64,000 bases of DNA from an uncultured Aurantimonas sp. (GTDB lineage: Bacteria > Pseudomonadota > Alphaproteobacteria > Rhizobiales > Rhizobiaceae): the NCBI GenBank assembly GCA_947488615.1, contig CANKZU010000002.1:186001-250000 (forward strand), read 5' to 3'. The notes below the pieces were generated by a model. That model was not told the origin of the DNA. It saw only the letters and a list, made by a program, of their open reading frames with translations, and made no database searches. Numbering within the stretch: the stretch's first letter is position 1; every line of letters starts with the position of its first letter. Shown one piece after another: positions 38,504 through 47,081 of this stretch. A program made the translations under genes and the position numbers.

Positions 38504-38991
38504 AATGTTTGTTTCCATCGCCACCAGATCGCCCGAAAATTTTCCGATCAGCGGCGGCACGGACATGCGCTTTTCCTTATCGACGGGGATTTGGCCCGGT
38601 GCGCGAAATGGCGATGCAGGCGTCCGCTGATTGGCTCGACATCTCCCCCTCCTGTCAATGGACCCAGCGGTTTCCGCGATTCTGGCGTTCTAATTTCCCC
38701 CTTTCAGGGGGGGGAGTTGCTGGACGTCAGCCGTTGGTCTTCAGGGGGAAGAGAGCGGCCGATTTGAATCGGAATCCGCAGGCAACATCGTCGCCGGCGG
38801 AGGTCCCCGCGCAAAAGCGTGGTGTCCCACGCATTGGTCAGACTTGCTTGCCATCCTCCTGCACTCCTCTTAGGCTCCACCCCAACTGCTGCCGGGCGGC
38901 GCTGTCGAGTGAGGGCGTCGCCCATTTCCCACCGCAACCCTTGGGCCGTCGAAGAGGGCGGGCACTCCAAGACAGAAGGATCAATGCGATT
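38504..38991. other. 488-bp gap upstream of the TTT transporter operon
   Basis: No convincing gene. It holds a perfect GAAAATTTTC palindrome (38535-38544) and a C5/TTTCA/G8 stem-loop (38697-38714), with a near repeat (CTTCAGGGGG) shortly after. Long frames crossing it extend out of neighbouring genes in poor codon context. It probably carries the promoter and a long leader for the transporter genes. Confidence 0.5.
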
Positions 38992-39954
38992 ATGCTGGCC
39001 GAACTGAAGAACCTCACCATCGCGGGTGCCATGACCTTGTCCGCACTGACGGGATTGGCATCGTCCACCCAGGCTCAGGAATATCCCGAGCGCGCGGTCG
39101 AGTTCATCGTTCCCTGGGGGCCTGGGGGCGGCAGCGACACCTTGATGCGGATCGTCGCCAACAATGCAGAGCCATTTCTTGGTCAGCCCCTGGCGGTGAT
39201 CAACATGCCGGGCGTCGGTGGCACCGTCGGCCTGACCGAAGCCAGCAAGCGCGAGGCCGATGGCTACACGATCAGCCAGGTGCATGAAGGCCTGCCGGTC
39301 GCCAACAAGACGGGCCTGACGGATATCAACTGGGATACGTTCGACCCGATCGCGCTGATGACCTCGTCGCCGCAATATCTGGTCGTGCGGGCCGACAGCC
39401 CTTGGAAGACGTTCGAGGAGTTCGTGGCCTACGCCAAGGAGAACCCCGGCGAGATCAAGACCGGCGTCACGCTCGGCGGTGTCCCGCATCTGCATGCGGC
39501 GATGATCGAGGACGCGGCGGGCATCGAGCTATCCTATGTCGGCTACGAGGGGACCGGCGAGCGCATTCGGGCTCTCGTCGGCGGCAATCTCGACGCGGCC
39601 ATCGGCGATGTCTCTTCATCGCTGGAATTCGTCAAGAACGGCGATCTGCGGTTCCTCGCGACCGGCGCGGCCGAGCGCCTGGAGGCCACTCCGGACGTTC
39701 CGACGCTGAAGGAACTCGGCCATGATCTCGAACTGACGATCACCCGCGGCATCGTGATGCCCAAAGGAGCGCCGGAAGAGGCGCGCAAGACGGTCGAATC
39801 CGCGCTGGAGAAACTGTCCGAGGACGAGGCGTTCGTCGAGCAGATCAACAATGCCGGCGCCGAGGTCGATTTCCGCGGCCAGGAAGAATACCGGACCTAT
39901 CTGGAAAAACTCGACGCCACGATCGATCGTCTGGTCGGCCGTCTCGCGGGATGA
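38992..39954 (+). CDS. TTT family substrate-binding protein (TctC-like)
   Basis: A 320-aa periplasmic binding protein of a tripartite tricarboxylate transporter. Signal peptide of about 27 residues (ending STQAQE). The family signatures VEFIVPWGPGGGSDTLMR, NMPGVGGTVGL and GGVPHLHAA (ligand loop) are visible. The ATG at 38992 is supported by AAGGA upstream and by the signal peptide. Overlaps the TctB gene by ATGA. Ligands of these systems are usually carboxylates, but range widely. Confidence 0.93.
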   Translation: MLAELKNLTIAGAMTLSALTGLASSTQAQEYPERAVEFIVPWGPGGGSDTLMRIVANNAEPFLGQPLAVINMPGVGGTVGLTEASKREADGYTISQVHEGLPVANKTGLTDINWDTFDPIALMTSSPQYLVVRADSPWKTFEEFVAYAKENPGEIKTGVTLGGVPHLHAAMIEDAAGIELSYVGYEGTGERIRALVGGNLDAAIGDVSSSLEFVKNGDLRFLATGAAERLEATPDVPTLKELGHDLELTITRGIVMPKGAPEEARKTVESALEKLSEDEAFVEQINNAGAEVDFRGQEEYRTYLEKLDATIDRLVGRLAG

Positions 39955-40511
39955 TCGCTCCGGACAGAAAAATCTCTGACGGGGATGCCATGGTTGCGGC
40001 ATCCCCGCAGGTTTCCGACGTGGAGGTCGCTGGCGAAGTTGCCAAACTCGTTTCCTACGTCGTCTTCCTGATCGTGGCCGCCGGCCTTTATGTCGCCGCT
40101 ATCGGCCTGCCGGTATCGCGATGGGAGCCGCTCGGGGCGGGCGCGTTTCCGAAGCTGGTGATGGGGTTGCTCGCCGCTTTGTGCCTGGTCGCGATCGTCC
40201 TCTCGGCCCGACGTTTGTCGCGTTGGGGCGTGCCGACAGGCTGGGCTGCCCGCATCCGCGCCTTCGCTTTTGCGCACCGCCTGGTCATCCTGGTTTTTCT
40301 CGCGTTCGGCCTCTACCTCGCCGGCCTGCGGACGCTCGGCTTCTCGATCGCGACCTTCCTGTTCCTGCTCGTCGCGCAACTGATCGTGGCGCCGCGCGAC
40401 CGGCGGACGGTCGTGACCGCGCTCGTGGTTGCCGTCGTCTTCTCCTTTGGCCTGAACTGGCTGTTTGCCGAAGGCTTTACCGTTTTTCTGCCCCGTGGCC
40501 TGTTGGGCTGA
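39951..40511 (+). CDS. TTT transporter small membrane subunit (TctB-like)
   Basis: A 186-aa membrane protein with four hydrophobic helices after a 30-residue hydrophilic start. The segment SRWEPLGAGAFPKLVMGLL is characteristic of TctB. Translationally coupled to TctC and followed 18 bp later by the TctA gene. Confidence 0.9.
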   Translation: MIAPDRKISDGDAMVAASPQVSDVEVAGEVAKLVSYVVFLIVAAGLYVAAIGLPVSRWEPLGAGAFPKLVMGLLAALCLVAIVLSARRLSRWGVPTGWAARIRAFAFAHRLVILVFLAFGLYLAGLRTLGFSIATFLFLLVAQLIVAPRDRRTVVTALVVAVVFSFGLNWLFAEGFTVFLPRGLLG

Positions 40512-40529
40512 GCGGGAGGGACTCCGTAG

Positions 40530-42038
40530 ATGGATGATTTTCTGCTCGGGCTCGTCCAGGTGTTGGCGCCCGATACGCTTCTCTACATGGCGCTCGGCTC
40601 GCTGGCGGGCATCATCGCGGCCGCGATACCCGGCTTCACCGTCACCATGGCGATCGTGCTGACGCTGCCGCTGACCTTCACCATGCCACCGCTGCAGGGA
40701 ATCTCGGTGATGCTGTCGGTTTACGTCGGCGGTTACACCGGCGGGCTCATATCGGCGGCGCTGCTCGGCATTCCCGGCACGCCCTCGTCGGTCGCCACGA
40801 CCTTCGACGCCTTTCCCATGGCGCGCAATGGAGAGCCCGGACGCGCGCTCTCGCTCGGCGTGTGGGCCTCGTTCTTTGGGACGATCATCTCCACCCTCGT
40901 GCTGATCGTCGCCGCGCCCCCCCTGGCCATCGTTGCTGTTCGGTTGGGGCCTTGGGAATATTTCTCGCTGATCGTCTTTGCCCTGACGATCGTCGCCAGT
41001 CTGGTCGGCGCGTCGTTGCTGCGCGGACTGATCGCTGGCGTTATCGGCCTTGCGATCGCGGTGATCGGGCCGGACCCGATGATGGGGCGGCCGCGCTTTA
41101 CCTTCGATATCGAGATGCTGGCGCCCGGGCTGCCGTTCCTCGTCGTGCTGATCGGGATTTTCGCGATCAGCCAGTTGATGAGCGAACTCGAGAATCCCGC
41201 GGGGGTCAAGAAGGATGCCGCGTTGATTTCGGGCCGGATCGATTTCCACACATGGAGCGTCATGAAGGAAGTCTTGGGACGGCCGGTAAATCTTCTGAGA
41301 TCCTCGCTGCTCGGCGTTTTCGTCGGCGCCGTGCCGGGGGCCGGCGGCTCGATCGCCAATCTTTTGACCTACGATCAGGCCAAGCGAGCCTCCAAGACCC
41401 CGGAGAAATTCGGCACCGGTATCGCTGACGGCGTCATCGCTTCGGAAGCCGGCAATTCCGCGACCTCCGGTGGCGGTCTCATCCCGCTGATCGCGCTCGG
41501 CATCCCCGGATCGGCGGTCGACGCGATCCTGATGGCCTCGCTGATGGTGCATGGGATCAGCGTCGGCCCGCGTCTGATCATGGAACATGGCGACCTCGTC
41601 TACGGCATGTTCATCGCCATGGTGGTGGCGAGCCTGATGATGCTGATCATCTGTGTCACGACCATGCGTTTCTTCCTGCGTGTCACGGAAATTCCGAAAT
41701 ATGTGATCGTGCCCGTGGTCACGGTCTGCTGCGTTGTCGGCGCGTTCGCGCTCAACAATCGCGTCACCGACGTCTATCTGCTCGGCTTCGTTGGATTGCT
41801 GGGCTATGTCCTGAAGAAGCTGGACTACCCCTTGGCTCCGCTGGTGCTGGGCGTGATCCTCGGCCCGATAGCGGAAACCAATCTTCGCCGCGCCCTGATG
41901 AGCGATGCCGATTGGACGACCTTCTTCACCCGACCGATCTCGGCCTTCCTTCTGGTCGCGGCGGTTCTTTCGATCGTCTGGAGCGCTCGCGCCTACATGA
42001 AGGGCCGCAAGAGCATGCTGGCCCCGAGTTCGTCCTGA
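40530..42038 (+). CDS. TTT transporter large permease subunit (TctA-like)
   Basis: A 502-aa permease with about ten to twelve helices. The two hallmark segments are visible: IPGFTVTMAIVLTLPLTF with GIPGTPSSVATTFDAFPMAR in the N-half, and GAVPGAGGSIANLLTYDQAKRAS with SGGGLIPLIALGIPGS in the second half. It forms the membrane channel with TctB and uses the TctC binding protein. Ends 34 bp before the GGT gene. Confidence 0.95.
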   Translation: MDDFLLGLVQVLAPDTLLYMALGSLAGIIAAAIPGFTVTMAIVLTLPLTFTMPPLQGISVMLSVYVGGYTGGLISAALLGIPGTPSSVATTFDAFPMARNGEPGRALSLGVWASFFGTIISTLVLIVAAPPLAIVAVRLGPWEYFSLIVFALTIVASLVGASLLRGLIAGVIGLAIAVIGPDPMMGRPRFTFDIEMLAPGLPFLVVLIGIFAISQLMSELENPAGVKKDAALISGRIDFHTWSVMKEVLGRPVNLLRSSLLGVFVGAVPGAGGSIANLLTYDQAKRASKTPEKFGTGIADGVIASEAGNSATSGGGLIPLIALGIPGSAVDAILMASLMVHGISVGPRLIMEHGDLVYGMFIAMVVASLMMLIICVTTMRFFLRVTEIPKYVIVPVVTVCCVVGAFALNNRVTDVYLLGFVGLLGYVLKKLDYPLAPLVLGVILGPIAETNLRRALMSDADWTTFFTRPISAFLLVAAVLSIVWSARAYMKGRKSMLAPSSS

Positions 42039-42072
42039 CGTCCAGCATTTCACTCGCGAGGAAACCTCACTC

Positions 42073-43668
42073 ATGCACTATCGCCATGACGCGCTTTATA
42101 CGTCCCGTCGCTCGCCCGTTTTCGCCCGCAATGTCGTCTCCACCTCACAGCCTTTGGCCTCGCAGGCGGGGCTTTCTATGCTCGCCAAAGGCGGCAACGC
42201 CGTCGACGCGGCGATCGCGGCGGCGGCCGCGCTCGTCGTGGTCGAGCCGACTGGCAACGGACTTGGCAGCGACGCCTTCGCGATCCTGTGGGATGGCAAT
42301 GAGCTGCATGGCCTCAACGCGTCCGGTCGCAGCCCGGCGGCGTGGACGCCCGATCGCTTTGCAGGCCACGATGCGATGCCGTTGCGCGGCTGGGAAAGCG
42401 TCACCGTTCCAGGTGCCGTCGCCGCTTGGCGCGACCTGTCCGCGCGGTTCGGCAAACTGCCGTTCGACACGCTGATCGAGCCGGCGATCGGCTATGCCGA
42501 GAACGGCTTTCTGGTGTCGCCGATCATCGCCGAGCTCTGGGCGAGGGGCGGCGAAATTCTCAGCGAGCAGCCGGGCTTCGCCGAGCATTTCATGCCAGGT
42601 GGACACACGCCTGCCGCCGGCACACTGTTTCGTAGCGACGATCTGGCGCGTTCCCTGCGGCTGATCGCCGAGACCAAGGGCGAGGCCTTTTATCGCGGCG
42701 AACTCGCGACCCGCATCGCGGCCTTCGCCAAGGAGCATGGCGGCGCCATGACGGAGGACGACCTCGCCGCCCACGCGAACGATTGGTGCGGAACGATTCA
42801 TCAGCGCTTCGGCGAAGTCGATCTGCACGAAATTCCGCCGAACGGGCAGGGCATCGCCGCCTTGATGGCGCTCGGCATTCTGCGGCACCTCGGCATCGAG
42901 CGTTTCGGTCCCGACAGCGTCGAGGCGCTGCATCTTCAGATCGAGGCGATGAAGCTCGCCTTCCGCGACATGTGGGCATTCGTCGCCGACCGCGAGCACA
43001 TGCGCGAGATCGAGGAAACCCATCTTCTGGACCAGAGCTATCTGGCGGAGCGGGCGAAGCTGGTCGATCCGGAGCGGGCGCAGGATTTCAAGGCCGGCGC
43101 GCCGAAACATGGCGGCACGATCTGTCTATCGGCATGCGACGAGAACGGCATGATGGTCTCGTTCATCCAGTCGAACTATTCCGGCTTCGGCTCCGGCGTC
43201 GTCGTGCCCGGAACCGGGATCAGCCTGCAGAACCGCGGACACGGGTTCTCCTTGGCGAAGGGACATCCGAACGAGGTCGCCGGCGGCAAGCGGCCGTTCC
43301 ATACGATCATTCCGGGCTTCGTGATGAAGGACGGTCAGCCGTTGATGAGCTTCGGCGTGATGGGCGGGCCGATCCAGGCGCAAGGGCATGTGCAGATGGT
43401 GTTGCGCACCCAGCTTTGGGGGCAAGACCCGCAGACGGCAGTCGACGCGCCGCGCTGGCGGGCAATGGAGGGTCTCGAAGTGGCGATCGAGGCCGCGGCG
43501 GGGGACGATGTGCTTTCGGCGCTCGAGGCGAAGGGGCATCGCGTGGTCCGCGAAACTGGCGACGCCGTCGCCTTCGGCTTTGGCGGCGCGCAACTCGTCC
43601 ATCGCATCGACGGGGGCTATGTGGCCGGCTCCGACCCGCGCAAGGATGGCCAGGCGGTCGGCTTCTAA
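42073..43668 (+). CDS. Gamma-glutamyltransferase family protein, leaderless
   Basis: A 531-aa Ntn-hydrolase of the gamma-glutamyltransferase family. GGNAVDAAIAAAAALVVVEP opens the large subunit. The autoprocessing site is HGGT with T349 as nucleophile, followed by SFIQSNYSGFGSG. The conserved small-subunit segments SFGVMGGPIQAQGH and QTAVDAPRWR follow. No signal peptide is visible, so it should act in the cytoplasm, unlike the classic periplasmic GGT. Its position behind the transporter suggests it hydrolyses an imported gamma-glutamyl or other amide compound. Confidence 0.88.
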   Translation: MHYRHDALYTSRRSPVFARNVVSTSQPLASQAGLSMLAKGGNAVDAAIAAAAALVVVEPTGNGLGSDAFAILWDGNELHGLNASGRSPAAWTPDRFAGHDAMPLRGWESVTVPGAVAAWRDLSARFGKLPFDTLIEPAIGYAENGFLVSPIIAELWARGGEILSEQPGFAEHFMPGGHTPAAGTLFRSDDLARSLRLIAETKGEAFYRGELATRIAAFAKEHGGAMTEDDLAAHANDWCGTIHQRFGEVDLHEIPPNGQGIAALMALGILRHLGIERFGPDSVEALHLQIEAMKLAFRDMWAFVADREHMREIEETHLLDQSYLAERAKLVDPERAQDFKAGAPKHGGTICLSACDENGMMVSFIQSNYSGFGSGVVVPGTGISLQNRGHGFSLAKGHPNEVAGGKRPFHTIIPGFVMKDGQPLMSFGVMGGPIQAQGHVQMVLRTQLWGQDPQTAVDAPRWRAMEGLEVAIEAAAGDDVLSALEAKGHRVVRETGDAVAFGFGGAQLVHRIDGGYVAGSDPRKDGQAVGF

Positions 43669-43782
43669 ATATCGAGCCTCAGCGTGTCGTCCCCAGTCGC
43701 ATTGAGTCGGTTACTGGGCACCATTGCGGGCAGGACTGTCTGGATGGCGTGTGCGGCCTGCCGTCCATCCTCCAACCTGTGA

Positions 43783-44778
43783 TTAATGCGCCGGCGCGTC
43801 CTTCTTGCCGTTGACGGCGTTCCAGAGCGGCGCGACGACCGCCCCGACGATCGGGATCAGTGCCGCGCCGACGATGAGGCCGACGATCCCCGCGCCGGCC
43901 GCCGCCACCAGCCAATGGACGAAGCCGCCGAACTCGCCGATCGCATGGACCGCTGCCTCGGCGCCAACCTCGATCGTGTGGCCGATGGTGGTGAAGCCGT
44001 ATTCCTCGAGGCCGTGGACGATGATGCCGCCGCCGACCCAGATCATCGCCGCGGTGCCGACGACGGCCAGCATCTTCAGGAAGACCGGCATGCCGATAAC
44101 GAGGCCGCGGCCGATGCCTCGGATCGCCGAGCCAACGGCGGACGGGGTATCGCTCTTGGCCATGGCAAGCCCGACATCGTCGGCCTTGACGATCAGCGCG
44201 ACGCCGCCATAGACGACCGCGGTGATGCCGACGGCGACGATCGCCAAAACCGCGGCCTGCATGGCGAGGCCGCCCTCCGGAAGCCCGGCGAGGGTGATCG
44301 CCATGATCTCGGCCGAGAGGATGAAATCGGTCTTGACGGCGCTCGCGACCTTCTGGTCCTCCAGCGCCTTCGGATCGGTCTTGGCGCCGGTGAGCTTGGC
44401 CTCATGGGCGTGGGCCTTGTGCGGAAACAGCGCCTCGTAGACCTTCTCAGCGCCCTCGTAGCAGAGATAGAGCCCGCCCAGCATCAACAGCGGGGTGATC
44501 GCCCAGGGCGCGAAATAGCCGAGCAATAGCGCGCCCGGCAACAGGAAGACGAGCTTGTTCTTGAGCGAGCCGAGGGTGATCCGCCAGATGATCGGCAGCT
44601 CGCGTTCCGGTTTGAAGCCGGTCACGTAGCGCGGCGTCACCGCGGCGTCGTCGATGACGACGCCCGCAGCCTTGGTGCCGGCCTTGGCGGCCTGCGCGGC
44701 GACGTCGTCGAGAGAGGCGGCCGCTACCTTGGCAAGGCCTGCGATGTCGTCGAGAAGCGCGATCAGTCCGATGCTCAC
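43783..44778 (-). CDS. DUF808 family inner-membrane protein
   Basis: A 331-aa protein with the DUF808 N-terminus SIGLIALLDDIAGLAKVAAASLDDVAAQ and about six hydrophobic helices (near 75-110, 155-195, 210-245, 290-325). A charged loop lies between about 112-145. E. coli YedI is the usual reference; the function is unknown. A plain single gene, minus strand, convergent with the GGT gene after a 114-bp gap. Confidence 0.88.
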   Translation of the reverse strand: MSIGLIALLDDIAGLAKVAAASLDDVAAQAAKAGTKAAGVVIDDAAVTPRYVTGFKPERELPIIWRITLGSLKNKLVFLLPGALLLGYFAPWAITPLLMLGGLYLCYEGAEKVYEALFPHKAHAHEAKLTGAKTDPKALEDQKVASAVKTDFILSAEIMAITLAGLPEGGLAMQAAVLAIVAVGITAVVYGGVALIVKADDVGLAMAKSDTPSAVGSAIRGIGRGLVIGMPVFLKMLAVVGTAAMIWVGGGIIVHGLEEYGFTTIGHTIEVGAEAAVHAIGEFGGFVHWLVAAAGAGIVGLIVGAALIPIVGAVVAPLWNAVNGKKDAPAH

Positions 44779-44859
44779 GATCCGGTCCTTTGGGTCAGTT
44801 CGGCGTCAATCCGCCATTCGGGACGTTATAGGTCGCGCGCGCCGTTTAGCGAACGCCGC

Positions 44860-46152
44860 TTACGCGAACCGCCGGGCGGCATCGACGGCCAGCCCGAGCC
44901 CGACGCTGCCGAACTCGTCCGCCTGGGCGATGGCTGCGCCGGGAAAGCGCCGGGTGGCGACGGCGCGCACCGCCGGCACCAGCGCGCCGCCGCCGGTAAG
45001 GATCACGGTCTGGATCGATTCGGCCGTGACCCCGGCGCTGGCGAGGGCCGCGTCGATCGCGCCGGCGATGCGGCCGTTGAGCTCGGCCGTTGCCGCCTCG
45101 AAGGCCGCGCGGGTCACTGGCAGGTCGAGTGCCAGCCCTGGCTCGCGCAGCGTGACGTTCGCCCGGGTGTCCTCGGTCAGGGCGATCTTGGCCGCCTCCA
45201 CCGCGCCGGCGAGGCGATGACCCGAACGGTGGGCGAGGAGATGGGCATAGCGGGCGAGCTTGTCCGGCTCGGCGGCCTCGCGCTCCAGGCTGCGGATGTC
45301 GCGGCTGTTCTTGGCCGTGTAGAGCGTGTTGATGCGGTGCCAGGTGGCCATGTCGTTGAAGTACCAGACCGGCATCGCCCGCTTGCCGTCGGCGGTCGTC
45401 GAGCCGAGGCCGAAATGCGGCATCACCGCCGCGATGTTGAGGAGGCGGTCGAAATCCGTGCCGCCGACATGGACGCCGGTGGTGGCCAGAATGTCGGCGC
45501 GGCGGTCGACATGGCCTGCGGCCGCGCCGGCCGCGCGCGGCGCCAGGCGCAGGATCGAGAAATCCGACGTGCCGCCGCCGATGTCGACGACGAGGGCGAG
45601 TTGTTCGGACGTGACCGTCCGCTCGTAATGGAGCGCGGGCGCGACCGGCTCGTACTGGAACTCGATATGGCGAAATCCTTGCGCGCGGGCGGCGGCCTCC
45701 AGCTGACCTTGGGCGGCGCGATCGGCCGCGTCGTCCTCGTCGACGAAGCGCACCGGGCGGCCGAGCACGATCGAATCGAAGGCGGCGCCCGCAACGGCCG
45801 GATCGGCGCCGACGGCCTCTTCCAGCCGCTCGCGCAGATGCTTGAGGAACCGGCCGATCAATTCCTCGAAGCTCATGCGCCTGCGGCCGATGGGCGTCGT
45901 CTCGGCCATCAGCGAGGTGCCGAGGATCGACTTCAGCGCCCTCATGAAGCGGCCCTCGGCGCCGTCGCGATATTCGAACACCGCGGCGCGCCCGACATAG
46001 GTCTCGCCGTCCTCGAGACTGAAGAACAGCGCCGAGGGAATGGTCAGATGGGCGCCCTCGAGCGGCACCAGCCGCGGCGCCGCGCCGGGGGCGGCGAGCG
46101 CCAGGGTGGAGTTGGTGGTGCCGAAATCGAGGCCGGGAAACAACGGGGTCAT
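44860..46152 (-). CDS. Orphan Hsp70-family protein (YegD-like)
   Basis: A 430-aa actin-like ATPase of the Hsp70 superfamily. It has the phosphate-1 loop FPGLDFGTTNSTLAL at the start, phosphate-2 VVDIGGGTSDFSIL, and the adenosine motif VILTGGGALVPAVR. It ends right after the nucleotide-binding domain, so the substrate-binding and lid domains of DnaK are absent, as in YegD. No J-protein or GrpE gene lies nearby. The start at 46152 is chosen because it gives MTPLFPGLDFGTT; a longer frame upstream has no conserved content. Confidence 0.88.
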   Translation of the reverse strand: MTPLFPGLDFGTTNSTLALAAPGAAPRLVPLEGAHLTIPSALFFSLEDGETYVGRAAVFEYRDGAEGRFMRALKSILGTSLMAETTPIGRRRMSFEELIGRFLKHLRERLEEAVGADPAVAGAAFDSIVLGRPVRFVDEDDAADRAAQGQLEAAARAQGFRHIEFQYEPVAPALHYERTVTSEQLALVVDIGGGTSDFSILRLAPRAAGAAAGHVDRRADILATTGVHVGGTDFDRLLNIAAVMPHFGLGSTTADGKRAMPVWYFNDMATWHRINTLYTAKNSRDIRSLEREAAEPDKLARYAHLLAHRSGHRLAGAVEAAKIALTEDTRANVTLREPGLALDLPVTRAAFEAATAELNGRIAGAIDAALASAGVTAESIQTVILTGGGALVPAVRAVATRRFPGAAIAQADEFGSVGLGLAVDAARRFA

Positions 46153-46573
46153 GCAGAGGCTCTGGAAACAGGCGGAACGCGCCGGGCGGGCGAGGACGTC
46201 CGGATAGGAAAAGGGACGGGGAGAATGTGGAGCCGCGGTGCTTAGCCGAAGCGGCGGGCGAGATGAAGGCATAGCTGCGCGTTTCCGCGCCCGGATAGGC
46301 CGGATCATAGAATATTCCGTTCCCGCCCTTAAGCTCCTGGGCATTCGCCTCGTCGCTGGCGGGGGCCTGGTTGCCGCCCTCACGAACGACGGGACCCCGG
46401 GGAGGCGAACCCTCCGAAACGCAAACCCCGCTTGTCCCATGGATCCCGTGCGCTGCCGGATCTTCGAATGAAGTTCGTGCCGCAGATGTCCTTCGGTTTG
46501 CCGGAGGATGTGCGCAATGTCGTGTAGCGTTCGCGCGAGAATTGGAGCGCCTGCTGGCGGCGTGGGAACCCGA
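46153..46573. other. 421-bp gap without a recognised gene
   Basis: Lies between the Hsp70-like start and the DUF2283 stop. Short frames cross it on both strands without domain content. A small AT patch with GAATATTC occurs near 46311-46318 and may belong to the promoter of the Hsp70-like gene. Nothing else recognised. Confidence 0.5.
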
Positions 46574-46795
46574 CTATTCCGCCGCGTCGACCTCCCGCCG
46601 GCCGGGAAGCCGGGCCTTCTGCCAGTCGCCGGGTGCCAGGACCTTGCTCGCGGATAGGACCTCGATGCCGAGGACGCGCCCGTCCGCATCGACGTCGTAG
46701 ATGAACGGGCCGGCTTCCGCGCTTTCGACGATCTTACCGCGTCCGACGCGAAAATAGACGGCGTCGGCCTCCGGGTCGTAGGTCATGTCGATCAT
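46574..46795 (-). CDS. DUF2283 domain protein
   Basis: A 73-aa protein starting MIDMTYDPEADAVYFRVG, a typical DUF2283 opening, then PFIYDVDADGRVLGIEVLSAS. An N-terminal beta sheet is followed by a charged tail. The gene overlaps the upstream DUF4258 gene by 4 bp. Such pairs are common on bacterial chromosomes and look like a toxin-antitoxin arrangement; the DUF2283 protein would be the antitoxin-like partner. No function is demonstrated. Confidence 0.82.
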   Translation of the reverse strand: MIDMTYDPEADAVYFRVGRGKIVESAEAGPFIYDVDADGRVLGIEVLSASKVLAPGDWQKARLPGRREVDAAE

Positions 46796-47043
46796 GGGCG
46801 CTTCGCTCCCCTGTCGAAGGTGGCGGTGACAATACGGATATGGTCGTCCGTCTCGACACATACCACGCGCAGGATACGGCCACCAAACGCTGGAACAGGA
46901 CCAAACCGACGTTCGGCGTCGCGATCGTGGGGCTCCGCGTCAGTCCAATCCGGGTACCGAACGACATCCTCGACCCATTCGGGTGGGATACCTCTTTCCG
47001 CGAGCTTGGCCTGAGCGTGGAGGGTGAAGCAGACCGGCTTCAT
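46792..47043 (-). CDS. DUF4258 domain protein
   Basis: An 83-aa protein matching DUF4258: FTLHAQAKLAERGIPPEWVEDVV, then a beta strand region RILRVVCVETDDHIRIVTATF. The fold resembles RelE/BrnT-like small proteins, which would make it the toxin-like partner of the overlapping DUF2283 gene. Upstream of it lies the lepA stop 39 bp downstream in plus coordinates; no shared operon is needed. Confidence 0.8.
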   Translation of the reverse strand: MKPVCFTLHAQAKLAERGIPPEWVEDVVRYPDWTDAEPHDRDAERRFGPVPAFGGRILRVVCVETDDHIRIVTATFDRGAKRP

Positions 47044-47081
47044 CGGTGTTCAGATCCGCCTTCCGTCCTGCGTCATCCCCC

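Noticed and set aside
39897..42074. 725-codon minus-strand frame
   Set aside because: Antisense to tctB and tctA-like genes; composition is rich in Asp, His, Arg and Gln without domains, as expected for a high-GC shadow.
46238..46471. 77-codon plus-strand frame in the 421-bp gap
   Set aside because: No ribosome-binding site, no domain, atypical composition.
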